Below are positions 17,619-25,259 of a stretch of 64,000 bases of DNA, piece by piece. Position 1 is the stretch's first letter. Every line of letters starts with the position of its first letter. Origin of the DNA: Geodermatophilus ruber (GTDB lineage: Bacteria > Actinomycetota > Actinomycetes > Mycobacteriales > Geodermatophilaceae); assembly GCF_900114385.1 (NCBI RefSeq), contig NZ_FOSW01000018.1, forward strand, positions 1 to 64,000. Direction: 5' to 3'. The notes under the pieces were generated by a model. That model ran no database searches, was not told where the DNA came from, and saw only the letters and a program-made list of their open reading frames with translations. The position numbers and the translations under genes are program-made.

Positions 17619-19238
17619 TCAGGCCGAGCGCGCGCTCTCCACCCGCGGCGCACCGGCGGGGCCGGTGTCGGCGAGCCGGGTCGTCGGCAGCTGCCGGGTG
17701 AGGAACAGGCTCAGCAGCGCGATCGCCGCCGCGGCCAGCAGCGCCACCTTCAGCCCCTCCAGCTGCGCCTGGGCGTAGGTGTCCAGCAGGGCGCCCACCT
17801 CGGACGGCGAGATGCCCGCCCGCTCGAGGGCGGCCCGCGCCTGGTCGACCGGGACGAAGCCGACGCCGCCGCTGATCGCGACGCCCACCTCCTGCTGCAC
17901 GGCGTCGGAGATCGCCGGGTTGTCGGTGATCCCGCGCTCGGCCGAGACGGTCAGGGCGCCGATGAGGACCGAGCCGATGAACGCCGTCCCGAGGGAGGAC
18001 CCGAGGTTCTGCGCGGTGTACTGCAACCCGCCCACCTCGCTGCGCTCGGCCTCCCCGACGCTGGACTGCGCCACGTTGCCGAGCTGGGCGGCCAGCAGCC
18101 CCATCCCGATGCCCAGCAGCGCCATGGCGGCGGCGAAGGAGGCGTCGTCGAGCTCCGGGTCGATGGCCGACACCAACCACACCGTCGCGAGGACCAGCAG
18201 AGCGAACCCGGCGCGGACGACGGAGCGCGGCGCGGCGACCCGGTTGAGCAGCGGTGCGCTCATCGCGGTGACCAGCATCAGGACCGAGACGGGTAGCAGC
18301 CGCAGGCCGGTCTCGAAGGCGTTCAGCCCCTGCACCACCTGCAGGTAGAGCGGAACGGTGAAGAACACCCCGAGCAGGATCAGGTTCTGGGCGAGCAGCG
18401 TGGTGACGGCGGCGCGCAGCGGCGGGATGTCGAACAGGCTCCAGTGCAGCAGCGGGTCCTGCCCCCGCTCCTCCCGCCGCCGCAGCCAGCCGCGGAGCAG
18501 GCCGAGCGTGGCCAGCCCCGCCGCGATCACGAACGGCGTCGGGGAGAACCCGAGGACCGTGAACGGTGCCTCGCGGGGCCGCAGCCACCCCCACTCGGTG
18601 CTCTGCAGCACGCCGAGGACGACGAGGGTCAGCCCGACGACGGAGAGCACGCCGCCCACGACGTCCAGGCGCACGCGGGGGCCGGTCACCGGCGCGTCGT
18701 CGACCCAGCGGAGGACGGCGAGGATGCACAGGACCACGACCACCTCGCCGGCGAACACCAGCCGCCAGGTGAGGTTCGTGGTCACCCAGCCGCCGAGCAG
18801 CGGCCCGACCGCGATACCGGCGCCGGCCAGGCCACCGATGACGCCGTAGGCCATCGCCCGGTCCCGCCCCGCGTAGTTCCCGCCGACCAGGGCGGCCAGC
18901 GCGGGCAGGACCAGCGCCGCCCCGAGCCCCTCGATGATCGACCAGCCGAGGACGAGCACCCCCAGCGTCGGGGCGAGGGAGGTCAGCAGCGAGCCCACGC
19001 CGTAGATCACGAGCCCCACCGCGAAGGCGCGCCGGCGCCCGATCAGGTCGGCCACCTTGCCGCCGAGCAGCATGAAGGCCGCCATCACCAGCGTGTAGAT
19101 GGTGATGACGGCCTGGATGGCGGTCACCGTGGTGTCGAAGTCCTCGACCAGCTGGCTGATCGACACGTTCATGACCGAGGTGTCGAGCACCATGAGGAAC
19201 TGGGCCGTCCCCAGGGCCACGAGAGGCTTCGCTCTCAC
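17619..19238 (-). CDS. DHA2-family (EmrB/QacA) MFS drug exporter
   Basis: A 539-residue proton-coupled exporter of the 14-helix DHA2 group. The first helix reads PLVALGTAQFLMVLDTSVMN with the family's LD-S-MN motif (about 4-23). The loop motif GGKVADLIGRRR is at about 60-71, and the motif C-like GPLLGGWVTT is near 145. A long extracellular loop before the last helix contains an extra helical stretch, and the C-terminus is cytoplasmic and short. The start is GTG at 19238; no better start with a clear ribosome site is visible. It is the only member of its transcript. The substrate cannot be inferred. Confidence 0.85.
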   Translation of the reverse strand: MRAKPLVALGTAQFLMVLDTSVMNVSISQLVEDFDTTVTAIQAVITIYTLVMAAFMLLGGKVADLIGRRRAFAVGLVIYGVGSLLTSLAPTLGVLVLGWSIIEGLGAALVLPALAALVGGNYAGRDRAMAYGVIGGLAGAGIAVGPLLGGWVTTNLTWRLVFAGEVVVVLCILAVLRWVDDAPVTGPRVRLDVVGGVLSVVGLTLVVLGVLQSTEWGWLRPREAPFTVLGFSPTPFVIAAGLATLGLLRGWLRRREERGQDPLLHWSLFDIPPLRAAVTTLLAQNLILLGVFFTVPLYLQVVQGLNAFETGLRLLPVSVLMLVTAMSAPLLNRVAAPRSVVRAGFALLVLATVWLVSAIDPELDDASFAAAMALLGIGMGLLAAQLGNVAQSSVGEAERSEVGGLQYTAQNLGSSLGTAFIGSVLIGALTVSAERGITDNPAISDAVQQEVGVAISGGVGFVPVDQARAALERAGISPSEVGALLDTYAQAQLEGLKVALLAAAAIALLSLFLTRQLPTTRLADTGPAGAPRVESARSA

Positions 19239-19318
19239 GGCCCCGACCGTGACACCGCCGGGCGCCGGGCACCTCGTCCGCCCGGGGCGATCCGCTCGTC
19301 CACCCCGCCCTGAACCGC

Positions 19319-19377
19319 CGAGATCGCGCGATCTCGCACGGATCCGGCGGGGACACGTGCGAGATCGCGCGATCTCG
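19319..19377. repeat. inverted pair of nested palindromes
   Basis: Two identical perfect 18-bp palindromes, CGAGATCGCGCGATCTCG, lie at 19319-19336 and 19360-19377. They extend into an inverted repeat whose outer arms are 19319-19340 and 19356-19377. The block sits in the 158-base gap between the DUF1116 gene end and the MFS start, both leftward. It could fold as one long cruciform or two short ones. A terminator role or an interspersed palindromic repeat are the simplest readings. Confidence 0.7.
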
Positions 19378-19396
19378 ACAGGAATGGAGCCCGGCG

Positions 19397-20818
19397 TCAG
19401 GCCGCGGCGCGGGACTCCTCGGCCAGCGCGGCCAGCGCCTTCTCGAAGCACTCCTGCGGCGGCTGGACCAGCCCGGCACCGACCTGCCCGGTGCCGGCGA
19501 CGCGGCCGGCCATGCCGGTGTTGATCTGCGGCAGCCAGCCGGTGCGGGCCACCTTGAGCACGTCGATGCCGGTGGGCGAGCCGCGGAAGCCGAGGATCGG
19601 CACCTGCATCGCCGGGTTCTCGGCGAGGGTGAGCTGGTACATCCGCTCGGTGGTGGCCAGCGCGTCGGGCACGGAGCCGCCGACGAAGCGGACGATCGCC
19701 GGGGCCGCGGCCATGGTGAACCCGCCGACACCGTAGGTCTCCATGATCGCGGAGTCGCCGATGTCGGGGTTGGCGTCCTCGGGGCCGTAGTCGCCGAGGA
19801 AGAGGCCGACCGGGGTGTTCGCCGGGCCGGTGAACCAGCGGTCGCCGGTGCCGGCGGTCTGGATGCCGAACTCGGTGCCGTTGCGGGACATGACGGTGAC
19901 CATCGAGGAGCCGGGGACGTCGCGGGCGGCGTCCATGGCCAGCTTCGCCGTCGGCATCCCGAGGTTGAGGAAGAAGTGCTCGTTGCCGCCGATGAACTTC
20001 AGCACCGCGGCGATGTCGGACGCCGGGGCGTCGACCTCGACGATCGCCGGCGAGAGCTCGCGCAGGGTCATCAGCGAACCGGCGCGGTTGCGGTTGTGCC
20101 CCTCGTCGCCCATCTGCAGCATCTGCGCGAGCACGGCCTTGACGTCCAGCGGGTCGGCGCCGGCGTCGATCGGGTCGCGGACGGCCCGCGACAGGATCGG
20201 GCCGAGCACGTCGCGCATCCAGGCCAGGCGGGTGAGGACCTCCTCGTTGTAGGCCCCCATCCGCAGCACCTTGCCCAGGCCCTCGTTGAGGTTGCAGAAC
20301 GCCCGCCCCCCGTTCACCGGGTCGGACAGGCACCACATCCACATCGACGGGCTGGTGACGCCGGCCATCGGGCCGACGGTGCGGTGGTGGTGACAGGGGT
20401 CGAGGGTGATCTCGCCCGCGGCGAGGATCTTCTCGGCCTCCTCCACCGTGGACGCCCAGCCCTCGAACAGGCAGGCGCCGATCAGCGCGCCGCGCATCGG
20501 GCCCGAGGCCATGTCCCAGGTCAGCGGCGGGCCCGAGTGCAGCAGCGTGCGGTCGGGCAGGCCGAGCACCTCGCGCGCCGGCCGGACGTCGACCAGCTGC
20601 GACCCGGCGGCCATCAGCCGTTCGACCGCGGTGCGGTTGGCCACGGCCCGCCGCGGGTCGAGGGCCAGCGCGGCCAGATCGGCCGGGTCGCCGAAGCCCG
20701 GCGGGCGCCAGTCGACGTCGGTCACGTCGGCACCCTGGGCGCGCAGCGCGTCGGAGAAGACGTCGACACCGGCGGCGACGATCGCCGGCGGGGCGGACAG
20801 GAGCTGTCCCAGACTCAT
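19397..20818 (-). CDS. DUF1116 protein (YlbE/YahG/AllG family), candidate transcarbamylase subunit
   Basis: A 473-residue protein of the DUF1116 family. Landmarks are RTLLHSGPPLTWDMASGPMRGALIGA at about 110-135 (glycine-rich, likely phosphate or nucleotide site), DPCHHHRTVGPMAGVTSPSM, the NEGLGKVLRMGAY segment, and the conserved QMGDEGHNRNRAGS. In E. coli the family member YlbE works with FdrA and YlbF (as I recall, now named AllG, AllF and AllH) as oxamate carbamoyltransferase. Its start overlaps the stop of the FdrA gene (ATGA), so the two are made together. I see no DUF2877/YlbF gene nearby, so the third E. coli subunit is absent here, encoded elsewhere, or replaced. Confidence 0.85.
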   Translation of the reverse strand: MSLGQLLSAPPAIVAAGVDVFSDALRAQGADVTDVDWRPPGFGDPADLAALALDPRRAVANRTAVERLMAAGSQLVDVRPAREVLGLPDRTLLHSGPPLTWDMASGPMRGALIGACLFEGWASTVEEAEKILAAGEITLDPCHHHRTVGPMAGVTSPSMWMWCLSDPVNGGRAFCNLNEGLGKVLRMGAYNEEVLTRLAWMRDVLGPILSRAVRDPIDAGADPLDVKAVLAQMLQMGDEGHNRNRAGSLMTLRELSPAIVEVDAPASDIAAVLKFIGGNEHFFLNLGMPTAKLAMDAARDVPGSSMVTVMSRNGTEFGIQTAGTGDRWFTGPANTPVGLFLGDYGPEDANPDIGDSAIMETYGVGGFTMAAAPAIVRFVGGSVPDALATTERMYQLTLAENPAMQVPILGFRGSPTGIDVLKVARTGWLPQINTGMAGRVAGTGQVGAGLVQPPQECFEKALAALAEESRAAA

Positions 20819-22320
20819 CGCGCGGCTCCCAGCAGGTCGAGGGCGTGCCGCGTGGCCGCGGCGTTGGAGGAGAAGACGGCGGCGCCGGCGGCGGCGAGGG
20901 CGTCGGCCTGCCGGCTCCAGCCCTGCGGGTCGCCCTCGGTGCCGACCAGCGCGATCACCACCGGCAGCGGGGTGGCCGACGTCTCCCGTGCGGCGATCAA
21001 CGCCGGCACGAGCGAGCCGGCGGGGTCGGCGTCCGCCCCGTGGCCGAGGACGACGTCCATGAGCAGCACCGCGGGCTCGCCGCTCGCGGCGACCCCGGCG
21101 AGGGCCTCGAGCCGCAGCGTGGGGTCGATCATCGGGTGCGCCCGCCCGACGGTGAGCGCGTCGTCCCCGAAGTCGATGACGACGTGACCCGTGGCGGACA
21201 GGTCCGTCCCGAGGTCGAGGCCGGGCTCCAGCGGGGTGTTGGACCGGATGCCGCCGAGCACCGGGGCGGCGAGGAGCATCGCCTCGTCGGCGAGGGTGCC
21301 CCCGGAGTACAGGCCCTTGAGGACGGCGCCCGGCGCGGCGGTCGTGCCGTCGCCGGGCCGGGCCGGCCACTCCGGCACCGCGGCGCCCATGTCGGCCAGC
21401 AGCGCCTCGACGGCGGCGGTGAGGTCGGGGGTCTCGGGCGAGAGGGCCGCCGAGCGCACCGGCACCGCGAGCTTCCCGGCGGCCTCCTCCACGGCGGCGG
21501 CCACGGACGGCGCCGGCGGCTTGGAGACCAGCAGCACCCGCTCGGTGGCCGGGTCGGCGTCCAGGGCGGCGAGCGCGTCGAGCGTGGCGAGCCCGCCGAC
21601 GGCCTCGGACAGGTCCCGACCGCCGACACCCAGCACGTGGCTGACGCCGACGCCGGCCATGTCGAGCAGGCAGGAGACCTGCTGCGCGCCGGTGCCGGAG
21701 GCGGCGACCAGACCGACCGCCCCCGGCCGGACGACATTGGCGAAGCCCAGCGCGACGCCGGAGACGATCGCGGTGCCGCAGTCCGGGCCCATGACGAGGA
21801 CGCCGGCGTCGTGCGCCGCCCGCTTCAGCGCGACCTCGTGCTCGACCGGCACGCCGTCGGAGAAGACCAGCACGCTGCGCCCGGCGGCGATCGCGTCGGC
21901 GGCCTCGGCGACGGCGTACTGCCCGGGCACGCTGACGATGGCCAACGCGGAACCGTCGGTCGGGAGGGCGTCGAGCCCGGCGGCGACGGTGCGCGCGGGA
22001 ATGGCGTCGGCCGTGCCGGTGGAGCGCTCGCGGGCGGCCAGGGCGGCGTCGACGGCGGTGACCGCGGCGGCCAGCACGTCCTCGTCGGCCGCCTTGATGG
22101 CGATGAGCAGCTGGTCCGGGGAGGGCTCGCCGTCGGGCGCCAGGCCCATGCCCGCGGCCAGTTCGAGGTTGAGCGGGGTGGCCATGGCGACCAGTACGGC
22201 GGAGACGCCGTCGCGGGCGCCGATGTCGCGGCTGACCTGCATCAGCTTGACCGAGTCGGCGTAGACGCCACTGCGGAGGGAGACGTGCCGGGCTCCGGCA
22301 CCGGGGGGAGGGGCGCTCAC
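20815..22320 (-). CDS. fdrA: FdrA-family protein (succinyl-CoA synthetase-like), candidate carbamoyltransferase subunit
   Basis: A 501-residue FdrA protein with succinyl-CoA-synthetase-like domains. The N-terminal part has SLRSGVYADSVKLMQVSRDI. A CoA-binding-like Rossmann domain has VLVMGPDCGTAIVSGVALGFANVV at about 180-205 and GAVGLVAASGTGAQQVSCLLD at about 210-230. A ligase-like half ends with HVVIDFGDDALTVGRAHPMIDPTLR. The family was tied to FtsH and later to oxamate carbamoyltransferase in allantoin breakdown in E. coli. The GTG start lies 18 bases from the shared 19-bp element, and the gene is divergent from the permease. In this setting I infer phosphorolysis of an N-carbamoyl amide to carbamoyl phosphate, feeding the carbamate kinase 16 kb away. 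Confidence 0.85.
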   Translation of the reverse strand: MSAPPPGAGARHVSLRSGVYADSVKLMQVSRDIGARDGVSAVLVAMATPLNLELAAGMGLAPDGEPSPDQLLIAIKAADEDVLAAAVTAVDAALAARERSTGTADAIPARTVAAGLDALPTDGSALAIVSVPGQYAVAEAADAIAAGRSVLVFSDGVPVEHEVALKRAAHDAGVLVMGPDCGTAIVSGVALGFANVVRPGAVGLVAASGTGAQQVSCLLDMAGVGVSHVLGVGGRDLSEAVGGLATLDALAALDADPATERVLLVSKPPAPSVAAAVEEAAGKLAVPVRSAALSPETPDLTAAVEALLADMGAAVPEWPARPGDGTTAAPGAVLKGLYSGGTLADEAMLLAAPVLGGIRSNTPLEPGLDLGTDLSATGHVVIDFGDDALTVGRAHPMIDPTLRLEALAGVAASGEPAVLLMDVVLGHGADADPAGSLVPALIAARETSATPLPVVIALVGTEGDPQGWSRQADALAAAGAAVFSSNAAATRHALDLLGAAR

Positions 22321-22337
22321 CCCGATGACCGTACCCG

Positions 22338-22356
22338 GGAAGTTCCTCAGCGTTAA
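22338..22356 (-). promoter_or_regulatory. shared 19-bp element, fdrA promoter
   Basis: On the minus strand this reads TTAACGCTGAGGAACTTCC, ending 17 bases before the fdrA GTG. It differs from the permease-side copy (22377-22395) at only two positions and points the opposite way; the two copies are separated by 20 AT-rich bases. Confidence 0.6.
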
Positions 22357-22376
22357 GACATCACTGCAATAACGAT

Positions 22377-22395
22377 TTAACGATGAGGTACTTCC
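22377..22395 (+). promoter_or_regulatory. shared 19-bp element, permease promoter
   Basis: TTAACGATGAGGTACTTCC, 110 bases before the permease ATG. It differs from the copy at 37286-37304 at two positions, and the similarity between the two regions continues past the element (CGC, then GTGACAC-like, then the ribosome site and first codons). Confidence 0.6.
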
Positions 22396-22505
22396 GCCGT
22401 CTCGTGGTGCATGACACATTGGCGCCGCTCCAGTTCCGGCAACGCCCCTGTGGGCGCCCCACACTCGGTACCGGACCGGGTCACAGTGCAGTCGAGGAGG
22501 CACTC

Positions 22506-23963
22506 ATGGCGTTCGGTTGGAAGCTCTACGGGGACGGCAAGACCCCGCCGTTGGGCGAGGCCGTCGCGCCCGACGAACGGTTGTCCTGGCCGCGCACCGT
22601 CGGCATCGGCGCGCAGCACGTCGTCGCCATGTTCGGCGCGACCTTCGTCTTCCCCATCATCATGGGGCTGGACCCCAACCTCGCGATCATGATGAGCGGG
22701 ATCGCGACGATCATCTTCCTGCTCATCGTGAAGAACCAGGTGCCCAGCTACCTGGGCACCAGCGCCGCGTTCGTGGGTGGCGTCCTGGCCATCCGTGCCA
22801 ACGAGGGTGACTCCAGCGACGTCGTCGGCGCGATCCTGGTCGCCGGCGTGGTGCTCGCCTTGATCGGCCTGCTGATCCACTTCGCCGGCGTCGGTGCGGT
22901 CAACAAGCTGCTGCCCCCCGCCGTCACCGGCGCGGTGGTCATGCTGATCGGGTTCAACCTGGCGCCGGTGGTGGCCAGCATCTACTGGCCGCAGGACCAG
23001 TGGGTCGCCCTCGCCGTGATGACCTTCGTGATCGTGGCGTCGCTGGCGCTGCGCGGCTTCCTCGCCCGCATCGCCATCCTGCTGGGCCTGATCTTCGGCT
23101 ACCTGCTGTCGGCGCTGCTCGACGTGACCGCCGGTCCGATCACCGGGCCCGACGGCACCGGCGCCGTGAGCACCCACGAGCGGATCAACTTCGACGCCGT
23201 CGGTGCGGCCGACTGGTTCGGCCTGCCGGACTTCATCGCGCCCAGCTTCTCGTTCAAGTTCAGCCTGCTCGTGCTCCCCGCCGTCATCGCGCTCGTCGCG
23301 GAGAACGTCGGGCACGTGAAGGCCGTTGCCGAGATGACCAAGCGCGACCTCGACCCGGTCATGGGCCGCGCGATCTTCGCCGACGGCGTCGCCACGGTGG
23401 TCGCCTCGTCGGTCGGCGGGTCTCCGACGACCACGTACGCCGAGAACATCGGCGTCATGGCCGCCACCCGCGTCTACTCGACCGCGGCCTACTACGTCGC
23501 CGCGCTCGTCGCGATCCTGCTCGGCCTCTGCCCGAAGTTCGGCGCGCTGATCAGCATCGTCCCCGGCGGCGTGCTCGGCGGCATCACCGTCGTCCTCTAC
23601 GGGATGATCGGCCTGCTCGGCGCGAAGATCTGGAAGGAGAACCGGGTCGACTTCGGCAACCCGATCAACCTGGTGCCGCTGGCCGCCGGGATCATCATCG
23701 CGATCGGGAACGTCAACCTGCAGATCACGGACTCCTTCTCGCTGTCCGGCATCGCGCTCGGCTCGATCGTCGCGGTGGTCGGCTGGCACCTCGCCCGGGC
23801 ACTGGCCCCGGCGGACCTGAAGGCCGCGCTGCTGCGCGAGGGCCCGCACCCGGCCGCCGCCTCCACGCTCAGCCACGCCGCCGACCCGTCGTCGGTGGAC
23901 CAGGTCGACCGTCCGGGGGTGCCCGGCGCCCGCACGCCGGGAGAGAGGGCGCGCAACAGCTAG
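22506..23963 (+). CDS. uracil/xanthine permease, NCS2 family (UraA-like)
   Basis: A 485-residue proton symporter of the nucleobase:cation symporter 2 family with about 14 membrane segments. The substrate-site glutamates lie in LVAENVGHVKAVAEMTKRDL (about 262) and TTTYAENIGVMAATRVYSTA (about 310-325), which resemble E. coli UraA more than the xanthine or uric acid members. ATG at 22506 has a strong GAGGAGG eight bases upstream. The hydrophilic C-terminal tail of about 45 residues is long for the family. It is divergent from FdrA/DUF1116 and carries the shared promoter element, so its ring substrate (uracil, thymine, or barbiturate/xanthine) is probably the start of the pathway. Confidence 0.88.
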   Translation: MAFGWKLYGDGKTPPLGEAVAPDERLSWPRTVGIGAQHVVAMFGATFVFPIIMGLDPNLAIMMSGIATIIFLLIVKNQVPSYLGTSAAFVGGVLAIRANEGDSSDVVGAILVAGVVLALIGLLIHFAGVGAVNKLLPPAVTGAVVMLIGFNLAPVVASIYWPQDQWVALAVMTFVIVASLALRGFLARIAILLGLIFGYLLSALLDVTAGPITGPDGTGAVSTHERINFDAVGAADWFGLPDFIAPSFSFKFSLLVLPAVIALVAENVGHVKAVAEMTKRDLDPVMGRAIFADGVATVVASSVGGSPTTTYAENIGVMAATRVYSTAAYYVAALVAILLGLCPKFGALISIVPGGVLGGITVVLYGMIGLLGAKIWKENRVDFGNPINLVPLAAGIIIAIGNVNLQITDSFSLSGIALGSIVAVVGWHLARALAPADLKAALLREGPHPAAASTLSHAADPSSVDQVDRPGVPGARTPGERARNS

Positions 23964-23978
23964 CGACCGCCCGCCGGA

Positions 23979-23998
23979 CCGCCACGTCACCGTGGCGG
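23979..23998 (+). terminator. hairpin after the permease gene
   Basis: CCGCCACG-TCAC-CGTGGCGG, perfect 8-bp arms, 15 bases after the permease stop. Confidence 0.5.
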
Positions 23999-25222
23999 CC
24001 CGGCGCCACCGCTGGCCGGAAGGGGCCCCGTCACTCGGTGACGGGGCCCCTTCCGCCACATGTGGGGCAGCGCGAGCAACGGCGCGAGCCACAGTCCCGC
24101 GACCGCGAGCAGGGCGGCCGTGGTCCACGAGTGGTCGATGGCGGCACCGAGCAACGGGGTCCCGAGCAGGATGACACCGTTCGCCAGGCCGTTGAGCAGG
24201 CCGACAGCAGCCGCCGGCCGCTCGGGCCGGCGCGCCTGAGCGGCGGTGACCAGGCCGGCGAACGGCAGGCCGCTCATGATGCCGATCACGGTGACCGCCA
24301 CCAGGGCGACGGCCACGTGGCTCGGCATCGCCAGGAGCGCAGTACCGGCGGCGCACCCGACCAGGGCGCTGAGGGTGATCCGCCGGGCGCGGTCCGGGTA
24401 CCGACCGTTCAGGTATCCGCCGAGCGGTTGGCTGACGGTTGCGCACAGCAGGATCACCGACGCCAGGCCGGCCGCCGCACCCGGCGCGGCGCCCCAGGTG
24501 CGCTCGAGGACGGTCGCGGCCCAGACGCTGAGGACGACGGCCATGCCGAAGTTCACGGCCTGGACGAGGGCGAGGCGGTGCAGTTCCCGATCGCGCAGAA
24601 CGGACGCTCCGGGACCGCTCTGCCGCGGCGGGGTCAGGGGTACCGGAGGGGTCCGGTGCAGGGCCACGCTCACGATGGCCAGCGCGGCGGCGAGGGCACA
24701 GGTCAGCCAGGCCGAGCGCCAGCCCAGGACCCCCCCGGCCGCAGGGACGACCGCCACGGCCGCACCGCCGACGGCGAGCGACGCGCCGCCGAAGAAGCCC
24801 AGCGCCGTGGGACCCAGACCCGCCCGGCGTGCCACCTCGACGCCGGCGACGAAGCACACGGCGCTCCCGGCCCCGGCGACCGCACGGGCGCCGATGGCCA
24901 GGGACATGACGGGCGCGAGTGACGCTGCCAGGTAAGCCAGCAGCGTCATGCCGAGCCCGAGGAGCGCCGCGGGGCGGACGCCGATCCGATCGATGAGCAT
25001 GCCGGCGGGGATCTGGCCGATCGCGTACGGCACCCCGAACGCGGTGGTGAGCAGCCCGATGCCCACGAGGCTCGTGTCGTACGCCGGAGCCAGGTCGGTG
25101 ACCCCCGCGCCGGCAGCGGTCAGGCTCCAGGCGGACGCGCCCCCCAGTAGCAGTGCGGTCAGCAGAGCTCCCGCGCGCAACCGTGTCGACAGCGCGTCGA
25201 CGCCTGCGGCTGCAGCTACCAC
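23987..25222 (-). CDS. MFS transporter
   Basis: A 411-residue major facilitator with 12 predicted helices. The helix-1 region (ALLTALLLGGASAWSLTAAG) is followed by AFGVPYAIGQIPAGMLIDRIGVRP at about 50-73 with the D-R-G loop motif, and by AVAGAGSAVCFVAGVEVARR. The second half starts near LHRLALVQAVNFGMAVVLS. The start is a GTG at 25222; it is 37 bases from the upstream DUF5107 gene, so the gene is probably the last of the leftward Rieske-ABC operon. The last residues (about 390-411) are encoded through a 17-bp terminator stem and look unstructured. Substrate unknown; an aromatic acid or sugar is plausible from context only. Confidence 0.75.
   Translation of the reverse strand: MVAAAAGVDALSTRLRAGALLTALLLGGASAWSLTAAGAGVTDLAPAYDTSLVGIGLLTTAFGVPYAIGQIPAGMLIDRIGVRPAALLGLGMTLLAYLAASLAPVMSLAIGARAVAGAGSAVCFVAGVEVARRAGLGPTALGFFGGASLAVGGAAVAVVPAAGGVLGWRSAWLTCALAAALAIVSVALHRTPPVPLTPPRQSGPGASVLRDRELHRLALVQAVNFGMAVVLSVWAATVLERTWGAAPGAAAGLASVILLCATVSQPLGGYLNGRYPDRARRITLSALVGCAAGTALLAMPSHVAVALVAVTVIGIMSGLPFAGLVTAAQARRPERPAAAVGLLNGLANGVILLGTPLLGAAIDHSWTTAALLAVAGLWLAPLLALPHMWRKGPRHRVTGPLPASGGAGPPR
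24018..24054 (-). terminator. strong hairpin inside the 3' end of the MFS gene
   Basis: Perfect 17-bp arms GGAAGGGGCCCCGTCAC (24018-24034) and GTGACGGGGCCCCTTCC (24038-24054) around TCG. It overlaps the last codons of the leftward MFS gene and can serve both convergent transcripts. Confidence 0.7.
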
Positions 25223-25259
25223 GTGCGGGCACCGGACGCGCCGCGCGGAGCGACCCGCC

